64,000 bases of DNA, from the NCBI GenBank assembly GCA_016716065.1, contig JADJXA010000004.1, positions 62,001 through 126,000 on the forward strand, given 5' to 3'. The DNA comes from Candidatus Leptovillus gracilis. Its GTDB lineage: Bacteria > Chloroflexota > Anaerolineae > Promineifilales > Promineifilaceae. The translations under genes were made by a program, and so were the position numbers. The notes beneath the pieces are model-generated. The model did not search any database, was not told the origin of the DNA, and worked only from the letters and a program-made list of their open reading frames with translations. This document shows, piece after piece, positions 26,667 to 35,443 of this stretch. The stretch's first letter is position 1, and the number at the start of each line of letters is the position of its first letter.

Positions 26667-27563
26667 ATGGCTACTGAACGCGAATTAAACAAGCGAATCA
26701 AAAGTATCAAGAATATCTCGCAAGTGACCAGCGCCCTGGCGGCGGTGTCGGCTTCTAAGGCCAGCCGCGCCCAACGCCAGGTGGAAGCAACGCGGGCTTA
26801 CGCGGGCAAAGCGTTTGAGATTTTGAACAATCTGGCGTCGCAGCCTGATGTGGGGCATCCCCTGCTGACAGCGCGGCCGGAGATTAAAAATTCGGCGCTT
26901 ATTCTCATCACCGGCGATCGTGGGCTGGCCGGGGCTTACAACACCAACATTGTCAACCGGGTGGAGGCATTTATTCGGGCGCTGCCGCTGTCGTGCCGGG
27001 TGATTACCGTCGGCCGCAAAGGGCGCGACCTGATGATTCGACGGGGCTATAATGTGGTGGCGACGTTTGAAAGCCTCCCTGACTCGCCTTCTATTCTGGA
27101 CATTACGCCCATCGCCCAGGTTGTGACGGATGATTATCTGTCTGGTGTGGTAGACGAGGTGTTTATTGCCTATACGGATTTTGTGAATCTGATTACGCGC
27201 CGGCCGCGGGTGAAGCAGCTGCTCCCGTTACGGCCGTTAGACTTTGCGGGTATGGCAGTGTCGGAGTACGTCGAAACGGTAGACCTCAGCGGCGTTTCCG
27301 ACCGGGTGTATCTATATGAACCACAACCCGCCGCGTTGTTAGACGTGATTGTGCCCCGGTTCACACAGTTGCAGATTTATCAATCTGTTTTAGAAGCATT
27401 AGCCAGTGAGCACAGTGCGCGCATGGTGGCGATGAACAATGCCACCGATAACGCTGGTGAATTGATTGAGATATTAACCCTGGATCGTAACAAGGCGCGT
27501 CAGGCGAGCATTACCAGTGAAATTCTGGACATCGTTGGTGGCGCGGAAGCACTCAAAGGCTAA
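26667..27563 (+). CDS. atpG: F1 ATP synthase subunit gamma
   Basis: 298 aa. The N-terminal helix ATERELNKRIKSIKNISQVTSAL and the C-terminal helix SARMVAMNNATDNAGELIEIL are the paired coiled coil that rotates in the alpha-beta head. The segment ALILITGDRGLAGAYNTNI is the conserved Rossmann-like core. ATG start; 93 bp downstream of atpA, with GC-rich partly self-complementary sequence between (CAGGCG ... CGCCTG). atpD starts 12 bp downstream. Confidence 0.97.
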   Translation: MATERELNKRIKSIKNISQVTSALAAVSASKASRAQRQVEATRAYAGKAFEILNNLASQPDVGHPLLTARPEIKNSALILITGDRGLAGAYNTNIVNRVEAFIRALPLSCRVITVGRKGRDLMIRRGYNVVATFESLPDSPSILDITPIAQVVTDDYLSGVVDEVFIAYTDFVNLITRRPRVKQLLPLRPLDFAGMAVSEYVETVDLSGVSDRVYLYEPQPAALLDVIVPRFTQLQIYQSVLEALASEHSARMVAMNNATDNAGELIEILTLDRNKARQASITSEILDIVGGAEALKG

Positions 27564-27575
27564 TTGGAGGAATTT

Positions 27576-28970
27576 ATGGCTACTGGTAAGATTTCGGCCA
27601 TACGCGGTGTGGTTGTTGATGTGAATTTCCCTGAAGGGAGCGTGCCGGAAATTTATGAAGCATTGAACGTGGCGGGGCCAAACGGCCGTCTCGTGCTAGA
27701 AGTTCAGCAGCAGTTGGGCGGCGGCGCGGTCCGCACCGTGGCCATGGGCACAACCGATGGCCTATCCCGCGGTGTAGACGTTGTTGGAACCGGCAGCCCC
27801 ATTATGGTCCCGGTTGGCGAGGTTACGCTGGGCCGCATCTTCGACGTGGTCGGCGAAGCTGTGGATGGCGGCGAAACACCCAAATCAGAGATTTATTATC
27901 CCATTCACCGCGATGCACCGACGTTTCAGGACCAAAGTACCAAAGCAGAGACCTTTGAAACAGGCATGAAAGTCGTAGATCTTATTGCCCCCTTCATCAA
28001 GGGTGGCAAGACGGGTATTTACGGCGGCGCTGGCGTGGGTAAAACCGTCACCATCGCCGAATTGATTCGCTCTGTGGCCCGCGAACATGAAGGCGTATCT
28101 ATCTTTGCCGGCGTCGGTGAACGCACCCGTGAAGGGACCGACCTGTATTACGAAATGCAGGAATACGGCGTAATGGATTCTGTGGCCATGGTTTTTGGGC
28201 AGATGAACGAAACGCCTGGCGTGCGCCTGCGCGTGGCTTTGACCGGTCTGGCTATGGCTGAATATTTCCGCGACCAGGGGCGCGACGTGCTGCTGTTCAT
28301 TGACAACATCTTCCGCTACGTATTGGCCGGTTCCGAAATGTCCGCGCTGTTGGGGCGTATGCCCAGCGCGGTGGGCTACCAACCCACCCTGGCTTCGGAG
28401 ATGGGCGCGCTGCAAGAGCGCATCACCTCCACCAAGACCGGTTCCATCACCTCTATGCAAGCCATTTACGTGCCGGCCGACGACTATTCCGACCCGGCCC
28501 CGGTGGCGACCTTCGCCCATCTGGACGCCAGCCTGACGTTGGATCGCGGCGTGTTTGCCAAAGGTATTTTCCCGGCCGTAGACCCATTGGCTTCTTCCAG
28601 CCGCGCGCTTCAGCCAGGTATCGTGGGCGAAGAGCATTACCGCACCGCCCGCGAAGTGAAACAGGTTTTGCAGACCTACAACGATCTGCAAGACATCATC
28701 GCCATTTTGGGTATTGACGAATTGTCGGAGGACCAGAAATTATTGGTGGCGCGGGCGCGTAAAATCGAACGTTTCCTGGGTCAGCCGATGTATGTGGCGC
28801 AGAAGTTCCACGGACTTGAAGGCCAATACGTGCCGACCCATGAGACAGTGCGTGGTTTCCGCGAAATTCTGGATGGTAAGCATGACGACCTGCCGGAACA
28901 AGCCTTTTACATGGTCGGTACAATTGATCAGGCGGTGGCCAAAGCGGAGCGCCTGCGCGCCGGAGCATAG
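27576..28970 (+). CDS. atpD: F1 ATP synthase subunit beta
   Basis: 464 aa, the catalytic subunit. Walker A GGAGVGKTV, GERTREG, the catalytic-face segment LLFIDNIFRYVLAGSE and ALQERITSTKTGSITS are all present. Start chosen at ATG 27576 (MATGKISAIRG) with GGAGG at 27565-27569; the in-frame TTG at 27564 lies before that ribosome site and is unlikely. Near-normal length, no anomalies. Confidence 0.98.
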   Translation: MATGKISAIRGVVVDVNFPEGSVPEIYEALNVAGPNGRLVLEVQQQLGGGAVRTVAMGTTDGLSRGVDVVGTGSPIMVPVGEVTLGRIFDVVGEAVDGGETPKSEIYYPIHRDAPTFQDQSTKAETFETGMKVVDLIAPFIKGGKTGIYGGAGVGKTVTIAELIRSVAREHEGVSIFAGVGERTREGTDLYYEMQEYGVMDSVAMVFGQMNETPGVRLRVALTGLAMAEYFRDQGRDVLLFIDNIFRYVLAGSEMSALLGRMPSAVGYQPTLASEMGALQERITSTKTGSITSMQAIYVPADDYSDPAPVATFAHLDASLTLDRGVFAKGIFPAVDPLASSSRALQPGIVGEEHYRTAREVKQVLQTYNDLQDIIAILGIDELSEDQKLLVARARKIERFLGQPMYVAQKFHGLEGQYVPTHETVRGFREILDGKHDDLPEQAFYMVGTIDQAVAKAERLRAGA

Positions 28971-28992
28971 GCGACATTGCCAACAGCGTTAA

Positions 28993-29047
28993 ACGTGATG
29001 CGTGATCCGTGATGCGTGTTTCAGTGGCGCATGACGCATCACGCATT
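28993..29047. repeat. hairpin of GTGATGCGT words between atpD and atpC
   Basis: GTGATGCGTGATCCGTGATGCGTG on the left and GCGCATGACGCATCACGCAT on the right form an imperfect hairpin made of repeated GATGCGT words. No T run. It may modulate the atpD:atpC ratio or stabilise mRNA. Confidence 0.7.
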
Positions 29048-29067
29048 ATTCTTTATCAGGTGATACG

Positions 29068-29526
29068 ATGCCAATTCAGTGCGAAATTGTAACCCAAGAG
29101 CGCCTCGTTTTTAGCGGGGAAGTGGACGCGGTTAATTTGCCCGGTTCGGAAGGGCGGTTGGGTATTTTGCCGAACCATACGCCGCTGTTGACGACGTTAA
29201 GCTACGGCGAGATCATTGTGCGGCAGGGCGGCGAAGAGCAGTATTTTGCGGTTGGTGGTGGTTTTGCCGAGGTTCAACCGACAAAAGTGATCATCCTGGC
29301 CGATTCGGCGGAACATGTGGAAGAGATTGACATTCAGCGGGCATTGGCGGCGCGGCAGCGGGCCGAAAAAATGATGACCGAAGGCGTGCCGGATGATCCA
29401 GAACGTTATGCACAGATTCGGGCCTCGCTGCAGCGGGCGCAGATTCGCCTGAATGTGGCGCAGCGCCGCCGCCGGTCCAGCGCTATGCCCACCGACTTGC
29501 GCGATATGCGCCAGGATGAAAGATAA
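29068..29526 (+). CDS. atpC: F1 ATP synthase subunit epsilon
   Basis: 152 aa. The N-terminal beta-sandwich MPIQCEIVTQERLVFSGEVDAVNLPGSEGRLGILPNHTPLL is diagnostic. The C-terminal part has two helices (ALAARQRAEKMM and SLQRAQIRLNVAQRRR), the segment that inhibits ATP hydrolysis. It transmits rotation between gamma and the c ring. ATG start. It is followed by the mreB-like gene only 3 bp later. Confidence 0.95.
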   Translation: MPIQCEIVTQERLVFSGEVDAVNLPGSEGRLGILPNHTPLLTTLSYGEIIVRQGGEEQYFAVGGGFAEVQPTKVIILADSAEHVEEIDIQRALAARQRAEKMMTEGVPDDPERYAQIRASLQRAQIRLNVAQRRRRSSAMPTDLRDMRQDER

Positions 29527-29529
29527 TTC

Positions 29530-30552
29530 GTGGCTTCTATTTTTACGCCTCATATTGCCATTGATCTGGGTACGGTGAATGTCTTGGTGTTTGACCAAAG
29601 CCGGGGTGTTGTGCTGCAAGAGCCGTCCATGGTGGCAATTCGTGAAGACGAAAACAAGACGACGATTGTGGAAGTGGGGCGCGCGGCGAAGGAGATGTAC
29701 GGCCGTACTCCAGAAGAAATAGAGGTGATACGGCCGTTGCGCGATGGCGTGATCGCCGACTATTTTGTCACCCAGGGGATGCTGGAATACTTCATCGGCA
29801 AGGTAACAGGGCGGTTTCATTTGCGCAAACCGGTGGTGATGATCAGCGTGCCCTACGGCGTTACCAGCGTGGAACGCCGCGCTGTGAAAGAAGCGGCCGT
29901 AGCCGCCGGCGCCCGCCCGCCGGCCCATCTGATCCCCGAACCGTTGGCGGCAGCGATTGGCGCCGGATTGCCCATCGGCACGCCGACCGGCAACATGGTG
30001 GTGAATTTGGGTGGTGGGTCCACAGAGGCGGCCGTGTGTTCAATGAACGGCATTGTCTGCGCCGAGTCAGTGCGCGTGGGCGGTGTTCATTTGGACGAAG
30101 CGATCATCGCTTATGTGCGTAAGAAGTACAACCTGATTATTGGCGAACCGACGGCCGAAGCCATCAAAATCAAAATCGGCGCGGCCATGCCCCTGGACAA
30201 TGAAATGGAAATGCAAGTACAGGGGCGCGACCAGATTGCTGGTCTGCCCAAAACAATCACCATTCGTTCCGGCGAAGTTGTCGAGGCCCTCAGCGAACCC
30301 CTGGCGGCTATCGTCAACGTGGTGCGCGCTGTGCTGGCGAAGACGCCCCCGGAACTTTCTTCAGATATTATTGATCGGGGTATGGCGCTGACCGGCGGCG
30401 GGGCGCTTTTGCGCGAATTGGACACGCTGCTTACCAGGGAAACCGGCGTGCCGGCCTACGTGGCCGACAATCCCATTGCCTGCACCGTCATTGGCGCGGG
30501 CAAAGCATTGGCCGAACTGCCCATTTTGCAGCGCAGCATTCCTGATCTCTAA
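29530..30552 (+). CDS. mreB: MreB/Mbl-family rod-shape actin homologue
   Basis: 340 aa, actin-fold ATPase that organises lateral cell-wall synthesis under the membrane. Phosphate-1 motif IAIDLGTVNVLVF, the VSVPYGVTSVERRAV segment, phosphate-2 VVNLGGGSTEAAV, and the C-terminal ALTGGGALLRELDTLL adenosine motif. GTG start 3 bp after the atpC stop, so probably co-transcribed. MreB-like proteins also lie near atp genes in Bacillus. Whether it is MreB or Mbl in function cannot be told; no mreC or mreD follows. A bidirectional terminator ends the unit. Confidence 0.93.
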   Translation: MASIFTPHIAIDLGTVNVLVFDQSRGVVLQEPSMVAIREDENKTTIVEVGRAAKEMYGRTPEEIEVIRPLRDGVIADYFVTQGMLEYFIGKVTGRFHLRKPVVMISVPYGVTSVERRAVKEAAVAAGARPPAHLIPEPLAAAIGAGLPIGTPTGNMVVNLGGGSTEAAVCSMNGIVCAESVRVGGVHLDEAIIAYVRKKYNLIIGEPTAEAIKIKIGAAMPLDNEMEMQVQGRDQIAGLPKTITIRSGEVVEALSEPLAAIVNVVRAVLAKTPPELSSDIIDRGMALTGGGALLRELDTLLTRETGVPAYVADNPIACTVIGAGKALAELPILQRSIPDL

Positions 30553-30579
30553 ACCATTCGCCAGGAACCAATCAAAAAC

Positions 30580-30608
30580 AAAAGGCCGCATAAATCATGC
30601 GGCCTTTT
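30580..30608. terminator. bidirectional terminator between mreB and rex
   Basis: 12-bp perfect stem AAAAGGCCGCAT (30580-30591) with ATGCGGCCTTTT (30597-30608) and a 5-nt loop. A-rich and T-rich flanks on the two sides allow use by both convergent units. Confidence 0.9.
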
Positions 30609-30656
30609 ATGTGTGCTGTCATGCTCTCGTTTTGCCATTGGCTAAAGCGCCACAGC

Positions 30657-31274
30657 TTATTCCAGATAAAAAGTCATACGCTGCATTTGGACGACGGGAT
30701 CGCTGTAACTGACCTGTACATCGGACGGGACGTTGAGATGGGCGGGAACGTAGCTTAGAATCGCTTTCACGCCAGAGGCGACTAGAATATCGGTGATATC
30801 CTGCACCGCTTTGATGGGTACGGCCAGGATAGCAATTTTCACCTGTTCGCGTTGAATTGTTTCTTCTAGCTCGGTAATTGACTGGACGACGAGGCCGCTC
30901 ATTTCCTGGCCGATTTTGGCCGGATCGTTGTCGAATAGCCAGCGGATGTGGAAACCCCGATGCTGAAAGCCATTGTAGTGGACCAGGGCGTGGCCCAGAT
31001 AGCCCGCGCCGACAATGGCTACCGGCCATTCCTGGGTGAGGTGGAGGATTTGTTGCAGCTGCTCGACCAGGTAATTGATGTGATAGCCGGTTCCTTGTTT
31101 GCCAAATTCGCCAAAATGAGAAAGGTCTTTGCGGATTTGGGCGGAACTGATGCCTAACCGCTTGCCCAGTTCATAGGATGAGGTGGTGTGTTTGCCTTCT
31201 TCAAGCAACAGCCGACGAAGTTCACGCAGATAAATTGGGAGTCGTCCGATGACGATATCTGGGATTTGAGACAC
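30657..31274 (-). CDS. rex: redox-sensing transcriptional repressor Rex
   Basis: 205 aa. The winged helix at the N terminus (LPIYLRELRRLLLEEG, SSYELGKRLGISSAQIRKDLSHFGEFG) is near-identical to the family pattern. The C-terminal Rossmann domain carries VAIVGAGYLGHAL, the NADH/NAD+ sensor. Rex leaves its operators when NADH rises, freeing respiratory and fermentative genes. Start is GTG at 31274. An upstream Rex-like site at 31305-31322 suggests autoregulation, and another lies before atpA. Confidence 0.95.
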   Translation of the reverse strand: MSQIPDIVIGRLPIYLRELRRLLLEEGKHTTSSYELGKRLGISSAQIRKDLSHFGEFGKQGTGYHINYLVEQLQQILHLTQEWPVAIVGAGYLGHALVHYNGFQHRGFHIRWLFDNDPAKIGQEMSGLVVQSITELEETIQREQVKIAILAVPIKAVQDITDILVASGVKAILSYVPAHLNVPSDVQVSYSDPVVQMQRMTFYLE

Positions 31275-31304
31275 AGGTGAATTTCCTCTGGGCGCCGCCG
31301 TTAT

Positions 31305-31322
31305 TCGTGGAAGTTTTCACAA
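31305..31322 (-). promoter_or_regulatory. candidate Rex operator upstream of rex
   Basis: Read on the minus strand, TTGTGAAAACTTCCACGA has a perfect left half TTGTGAA and a 5-of-7 right half of the consensus TTGTGAA-N4-TTCACAA, 30 bp before the GTG start. Autoregulation of rex is common in other bacteria. Binding is inferred. Confidence 0.5.
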
Positions 31323-31460
31323 TTGTAGCATAACGAAAATGGCCTCGCAACCGAAGGGATTTTTGTCTTTTTATTTGGCTGCCTTTCGGCTATTCTCTAC
31401 AATGAGCTGACTGAGGAGTGTAAACGTGACCCAGGGCTGCCCTGGCGAAAAGGTTAGTGT

Positions 31461-32606
31461 ATGCATCTTGTTGTAAATGGTTATTTTTGGCAACGGCCGT
31501 TTGTCGGCAGCGGGCAATATACCCGAAATCTGGTCTACTATCTCAATCGGATGGTATCTGACCTGGAAATCACGCTGGTTGTGCCCCATTTCCCCGGTGA
31601 TTCTGAGCCGCAAGATGTGCCGCCCAGCGTGCGTCTGAAAAAGGTGGCGGCGCGTCCTGGACACGCAGGCAAGGTGTGGTTCGAGCAGCGGCAGTTTCCG
31701 GCAGCCTGCCGGGAAGTGGGCGGGACCATCGCCCACGTGCCGTATTGGGGTGGGCCGCTGCAATCGCCGCTGCCGTTGGTGGTGACAGTCCATGATCTGA
31801 CGACGCTGCTTGTGCCTGAATATCGGCGCAGCGCCAAAGCGCGGCTGTACAATGCTCTGGTCAGCGCCAGCGCGCGCGGCGCGAACCACATCATGACCGA
31901 TTCGCGGGCGAGTAAGGCAGAGATTGTGACCCATTTGGGGATAGCGGCGGAACGGGTAACGGCCGTTCACCTGGCCGCCGGTCCGCAGTACACCGCCAAA
32001 GAAAACAGCCTGGTAGACATGGCTGTCTTACGCAAATATGATTTGCCTGACTTTTATGTACTCTACCTGGGCGGGTATGAGATTCATAAAAATGTAACGA
32101 CCCTGCTGCTGGCCTGGACCTATGTGGGGCAGGCGTTGGGGCAGGAATACCCTTTGGTGTTGGCGGGAAAAAAACCAACGGCCGTTTCCGCCGTCTATCC
32201 CGATTACGACGCTTACATACAAAAATTGCGCATTGCCGAATACACGCGCTGGATTGGCTTTGTGGACGAAGAAGACAAGCCGGTTCTGTATCGTAATGCG
32301 GAGACCTTTGTTTTTCCCAGCCGCCGCGAAGGGTTTGGGCTGCCGGTGTTGGAGGCGATGGCTTGCGGCACGGCCGTTGTCACCAGCAGCAGCACCTCGC
32401 TGCCAGAGGTTGTCGGCGAAGCCGGCTTCGTCGTAGACCCGGACGATGCGCGCGGCATGGCCGGGGCGATCATCGCCACCATCGTTCAGGAGAATCTGGC
32501 GGCCGACTTACGCCAAAAAAGCATCCAGCAGGCGGCTGCTTTCTCCTGGGAAAAAACGGCCACAGAAACGCTTTTGGTATACGATCACGCGCTGACCGGG
32601 AAGTGA
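31461..32606 (+). CDS. glycosyltransferase family 4 (GT-B)
   Basis: 381 aa. Begins MHLVVNGYFWQRPFVGSGQYTRNL, the N-terminal Rossmann domain with a GSGQYTR acceptor loop. The C-terminal domain has YLGGYEIHKN, VFPSRREGFGLPVLEAMACGTAVVTSS (the EX7E-type donor site of GT4) and LPEVVGEAGFVVDPDD. It would transfer a sugar from a nucleotide donor in the cytoplasm. No other polysaccharide gene is adjacent; argS follows at 140 bp. Donor and acceptor unknown. Confidence 0.88.
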   Translation: MHLVVNGYFWQRPFVGSGQYTRNLVYYLNRMVSDLEITLVVPHFPGDSEPQDVPPSVRLKKVAARPGHAGKVWFEQRQFPAACREVGGTIAHVPYWGGPLQSPLPLVVTVHDLTTLLVPEYRRSAKARLYNALVSASARGANHIMTDSRASKAEIVTHLGIAAERVTAVHLAAGPQYTAKENSLVDMAVLRKYDLPDFYVLYLGGYEIHKNVTTLLLAWTYVGQALGQEYPLVLAGKKPTAVSAVYPDYDAYIQKLRIAEYTRWIGFVDEEDKPVLYRNAETFVFPSRREGFGLPVLEAMACGTAVVTSSSTSLPEVVGEAGFVVDPDDARGMAGAIIATIVQENLAADLRQKSIQQAAAFSWEKTATETLLVYDHALTGK

Positions 32607-32679
32607 GGCGCTGCACCGCTATTTGCCTCGCCCGCCCAGGCGCATTAAAATGCCCCGACTCTGTTATACTCGCAAAGGT

Positions 32680-32732
32680 TATTATCTGACAGTTTTGTCG
32701 TCTTGTCAGATGTCACCTTGTCAAGTATGGAA
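32680..32732. repeat. CTTGTCAGATGTCACCTTGTCA repeat, copy upstream of argS
   Basis: Words of CTTGTCA/TGACAAG in the leader of argS. The reverse complement of the same word family (CTGACAAGGTGACAAGG) fills the gap upstream of folB at 40851-40905, so this is a dispersed repeat. Confidence 0.65.
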
Positions 32733-32745
32733 AAGGATACGTTGG

Positions 32746-34407
32746 ATGAGACTTGATACGCAATTAGCCGTGGTAGTTCAGGCGGCCATTGAAAACGCGC
32801 AGGCGGCCGGTGCGCTGCCGGCCTTTGTGATACCGGAAATTTTGATCGAGAAGCCGCGTGAAGCGGTTTTCGGAGACTATGCGACGCCGATTGCCCTGCG
32901 GTTGGCTAAATTGGCGCGTATGGCGCCGCTGAACATTGCCCAGGTGATTGCCGCGCATTTGCCGCCGCTGTCTTACGTGAGCGAGGTGACGGTTGCGCCA
33001 CCCGGCTTTATTAATCTGCGGATAGCGACGACGTTTTTGCAGGGACAGGTGGAGGAGATTTTGGCGGCCGGTTTGGAATACGGCCGTATCACCCTCGGCG
33101 ACGGCCAAAAAGCGCAGGTGGAATGCGTCAGCGCCAACCCCACCGGTCCCATTCACATTGGCCGCACCCGCGGCGGTGTGATGGGTGACACCCTGGCGCG
33201 CATCATGCACGCCGCCGGTTACGACGTGACTCTGGAATATTACTACAACGATGCCGGCCGCCAGGTGATGCTGCTGGGCGAATCCACCAAAATTCGCTAC
33301 TTGCAGCTTCTCGGTGAAGATGTCACCCTCGGCGAAGAGCATTACAAAGGGGATTACATTTGGGGCATTGCCCAAGAACTGCTGACAGCGCGCGGGGCTG
33401 ACCTGCGTGACGAAGCAGTTGACTTCTTTGCCGATTATGCGCAAAAGCGCATCTCTGCCAGCCAGAAGGAGAGCCTCAAGCGCATCAACATTGAATTTGA
33501 CGTCTATTTTCGTGAGCAGAGTTTGTATGAAAACGGCCGTGTCTGGGAAACGCTGAATATTTTGCAAGAACGTGGTTATGTCTACCAAAAGGATGACGCC
33601 CAATGGTTCCGCACCACCGCGTTTGGCGATGACAAAGACCGGGTCCTGGTCAAATCCACCGGCGAACCAACCTACCGCATGCCCGACATCGCCTATCATT
33701 GGGACAAAGCCCAACGTGGTTTTGACCTGGTCGTGGACATCTTTGGCCCTGACCACCACGCCACAGCGCCCCAGGTATTGATGGGCGTTCAGGCGCTTGG
33801 CTACGATACCAGCTTTGTCCGTACTGTCCTGCACCAGATTGTCTACCTCTACCGTGGCGGCGAACTGGTGAAGATGAGTACCCGCGCCGGTGAATTTGTC
33901 ACCCTCGACGAATTGGTAGACGAAGTGGGCGCAGATTCCATCCGCTACTTTATGATCTCCCGCTCTGGCAACAGCCCAATTGACTTTGATATGGATCTGG
34001 CAGTAGAGCAATCAGACAAAAACCCCGTCTACTACATCCAAAACGCCCACGTGCGCTGCGCCGGTATTTTTCGCAAATGGGTAGACGCCGGCCACGACCC
34101 CAATGCGGATCAAGACGCCGATTTGAGCCTGCTCACCCATGAAAACGAGTTGAACTTCTTGCGCAAAGCGTTGGAACTCAGCAACATTATCGAACTCATC
34201 GTCAAAGAATCGGAACCACACCACATTACTTTTTACGCCTACGAGTTGGCTTCTCTGTTCCATCCCACCTATGAAACCTGTCGGGTGCTGCATTCCGAGG
34301 TCCCGGAGCCATTGCGGTTGGCGCGCTTACGTTTCTACCGGGCAGCGCAGCAGCTTTTTGCTGTTGTGTTAAACCTGATGGGCATGAGTACACCGGAAGT
34401 CATGTAG
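32746..34407 (+). CDS. argS: arginyl-tRNA synthetase
   Basis: 553 aa class I synthetase that charges tRNA-Arg. The N-terminal additional domain is present (VFGDYATPIALRLAKL). The HIGH-type motif is ANPTGPIHIGRTRGGVMGD, the KMSKS-type motif is KMSTRAGEFVTLDEL, and the C-terminal anticodon-binding helical domain ends LMGMSTPEVM. Start chosen at ATG 32746 (MRLDTQL), preceded by AAAAGGA; an in-frame ATG 41 codons earlier lies in repeat sequence. dcd follows 33 bp later. Confidence 0.97.
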   Translation: MRLDTQLAVVVQAAIENAQAAGALPAFVIPEILIEKPREAVFGDYATPIALRLAKLARMAPLNIAQVIAAHLPPLSYVSEVTVAPPGFINLRIATTFLQGQVEEILAAGLEYGRITLGDGQKAQVECVSANPTGPIHIGRTRGGVMGDTLARIMHAAGYDVTLEYYYNDAGRQVMLLGESTKIRYLQLLGEDVTLGEEHYKGDYIWGIAQELLTARGADLRDEAVDFFADYAQKRISASQKESLKRINIEFDVYFREQSLYENGRVWETLNILQERGYVYQKDDAQWFRTTAFGDDKDRVLVKSTGEPTYRMPDIAYHWDKAQRGFDLVVDIFGPDHHATAPQVLMGVQALGYDTSFVRTVLHQIVYLYRGGELVKMSTRAGEFVTLDELVDEVGADSIRYFMISRSGNSPIDFDMDLAVEQSDKNPVYYIQNAHVRCAGIFRKWVDAGHDPNADQDADLSLLTHENELNFLRKALELSNIIELIVKESEPHHITFYAYELASLFHPTYETCRVLHSEVPEPLRLARLRFYRAAQQLFAVVLNLMGMSTPEVM

Positions 34408-34440
34408 GACCACCATAATTATTTACATAAGGGATTTTAT

Positions 34441-34995
34441 ATGGCAATCAAATCAGATAGTTGGATAAGGCGTATGGCTCAGGAACAGAGAATGATTGAG
34501 CCGTTTGTGGATGGACAGGTACGGGATGGGGTCATTTCGTATGGGTTGTCTTCATATGGCTATGACATTCGCGTCAGCAATGAGTTTAAGATATTTACCA
34601 ACGTGCATTCGGCTGTGGTAGACCCCAAGCATTTCAATCCCAAATCCTTTGTTGATTTTCAGGGTGACATCTGCGTGATCCCGCCGAACTCTTTTGTGTT
34701 GGCCCAGACAATGGAATACTTCCGTATTCCGCGTGACGTCCTGACCATTTGCGTCGGTAAATCTACCTATGCTCGTTGTGGCTTGATTGTCAACGTGACG
34801 CCGTTTGAACCGGAATGGGAAGGATATGTCACACTAGAAATTTCCAATACAACACCGCTGCCGGCCCGCATTTATGCCGGGGAAGGTATTGCTCAGGTAT
34901 TGTTCTTCCAATCAGATGAGGTCTGCGAGACATCCTACGCTGATCGCAAAGGCAAGTATCAGAACCAACAAAGCATTATGCTGCCGCGTATTTAG
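34441..34995 (+). CDS. dcd: dCTP deaminase
   Basis: 184 aa. Converts dCTP to dUTP for thymidylate synthesis. Shows SYGLSSYGYDIRVSN, GKSTYARCGLIVNVTPFEPEWEGYVTLEISNTT, with the catalytic Glu in EPEWEG, and AGEGIAQVLFF near the end. Length is normal. Lies 33 bp after argS and may share its transcript; a tRNA-Val gene follows after a 140-bp repeat gap. Confidence 0.96.
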   Translation: MAIKSDSWIRRMAQEQRMIEPFVDGQVRDGVISYGLSSYGYDIRVSNEFKIFTNVHSAVVDPKHFNPKSFVDFQGDICVIPPNSFVLAQTMEYFRIPRDVLTICVGKSTYARCGLIVNVTPFEPEWEGYVTLEISNTTPLPARIYAGEGIAQVLFFQSDEVCETSYADRKGKYQNQQSIMLPRI

Positions 34996-35135
34996 AGGGT
35001 GGACAGCGCCTATAACAGTGTTCGGTGTTCAGTAACCCGCAATCAGTCGGTGTTGTTTGCGCAGACTGCCACTGAATACTGTCATTGTTTTGGCCTTTGC
35101 TTCTTGTCGGCGTATCGTTATAATTCCGATTGTCA
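34996..35135. repeat. degenerate repeat and tRNA promoter region
   Basis: Holds GTGTTCGGTGTTCAGTAA and CACTGAATACTG words, the same family as at 12479-12524 and 56384-56500. At its end TTGCTT (35097-35102), 16 bp, TATAAT (35119-35124) is a plausible promoter for the tRNA. Confidence 0.65.
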
Positions 35136-35209
<74 letters not shown>

Positions 35210-35288
35210 ATTCATCCTTGTGCCAGCGAGGAGGCATCTCTAATACACAACCATTCCATATTGAAGCCAAGAGGATTGCTCATAATCC

Positions 35289-35316
35289 TTGATATGCCTT
35301 TACATTTTGTTATAAT
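35289..35316 (+). promoter_or_regulatory. sigma-70 promoter for the Rieske-cytochrome operon
   Basis: TTGATA (35289-35294), a 16-bp spacer and consensus TATAAT (35311-35316), about 130 bp before the Rieske gene. The leader downstream is unusually A/T-rich (TTGACAAAAGTATATAAAAAGTG at about 35345), which might hold a second promoter or a control site. Confidence 0.65.
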
Positions 35317-35443
35317 CCGATTGTGATAAAAAGTACATAAAAACCTTGACAAAAGTATATAAAAAGTGAACTTAAAGTCTGCCGGGAATGGCAGTGTCTT
35401 TGCAAGGTACGAAAAATAGATTTTGAGTGAGGAGAATGTTCTT

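Noticed and set aside
32623..32745. Longer N terminus for ArgS
   Set aside because: The extra codons come from the TGACAAG repeat and are not part of the family; ATG 32746 has a ribosome site.
35345..35367. Second promoter TTGACA...TATATA before the Rieske gene
   Set aside because: The TTGACA to TATATA spacing is too short for a normal promoter; the upstream TTGATA-16-TATAAT is better.
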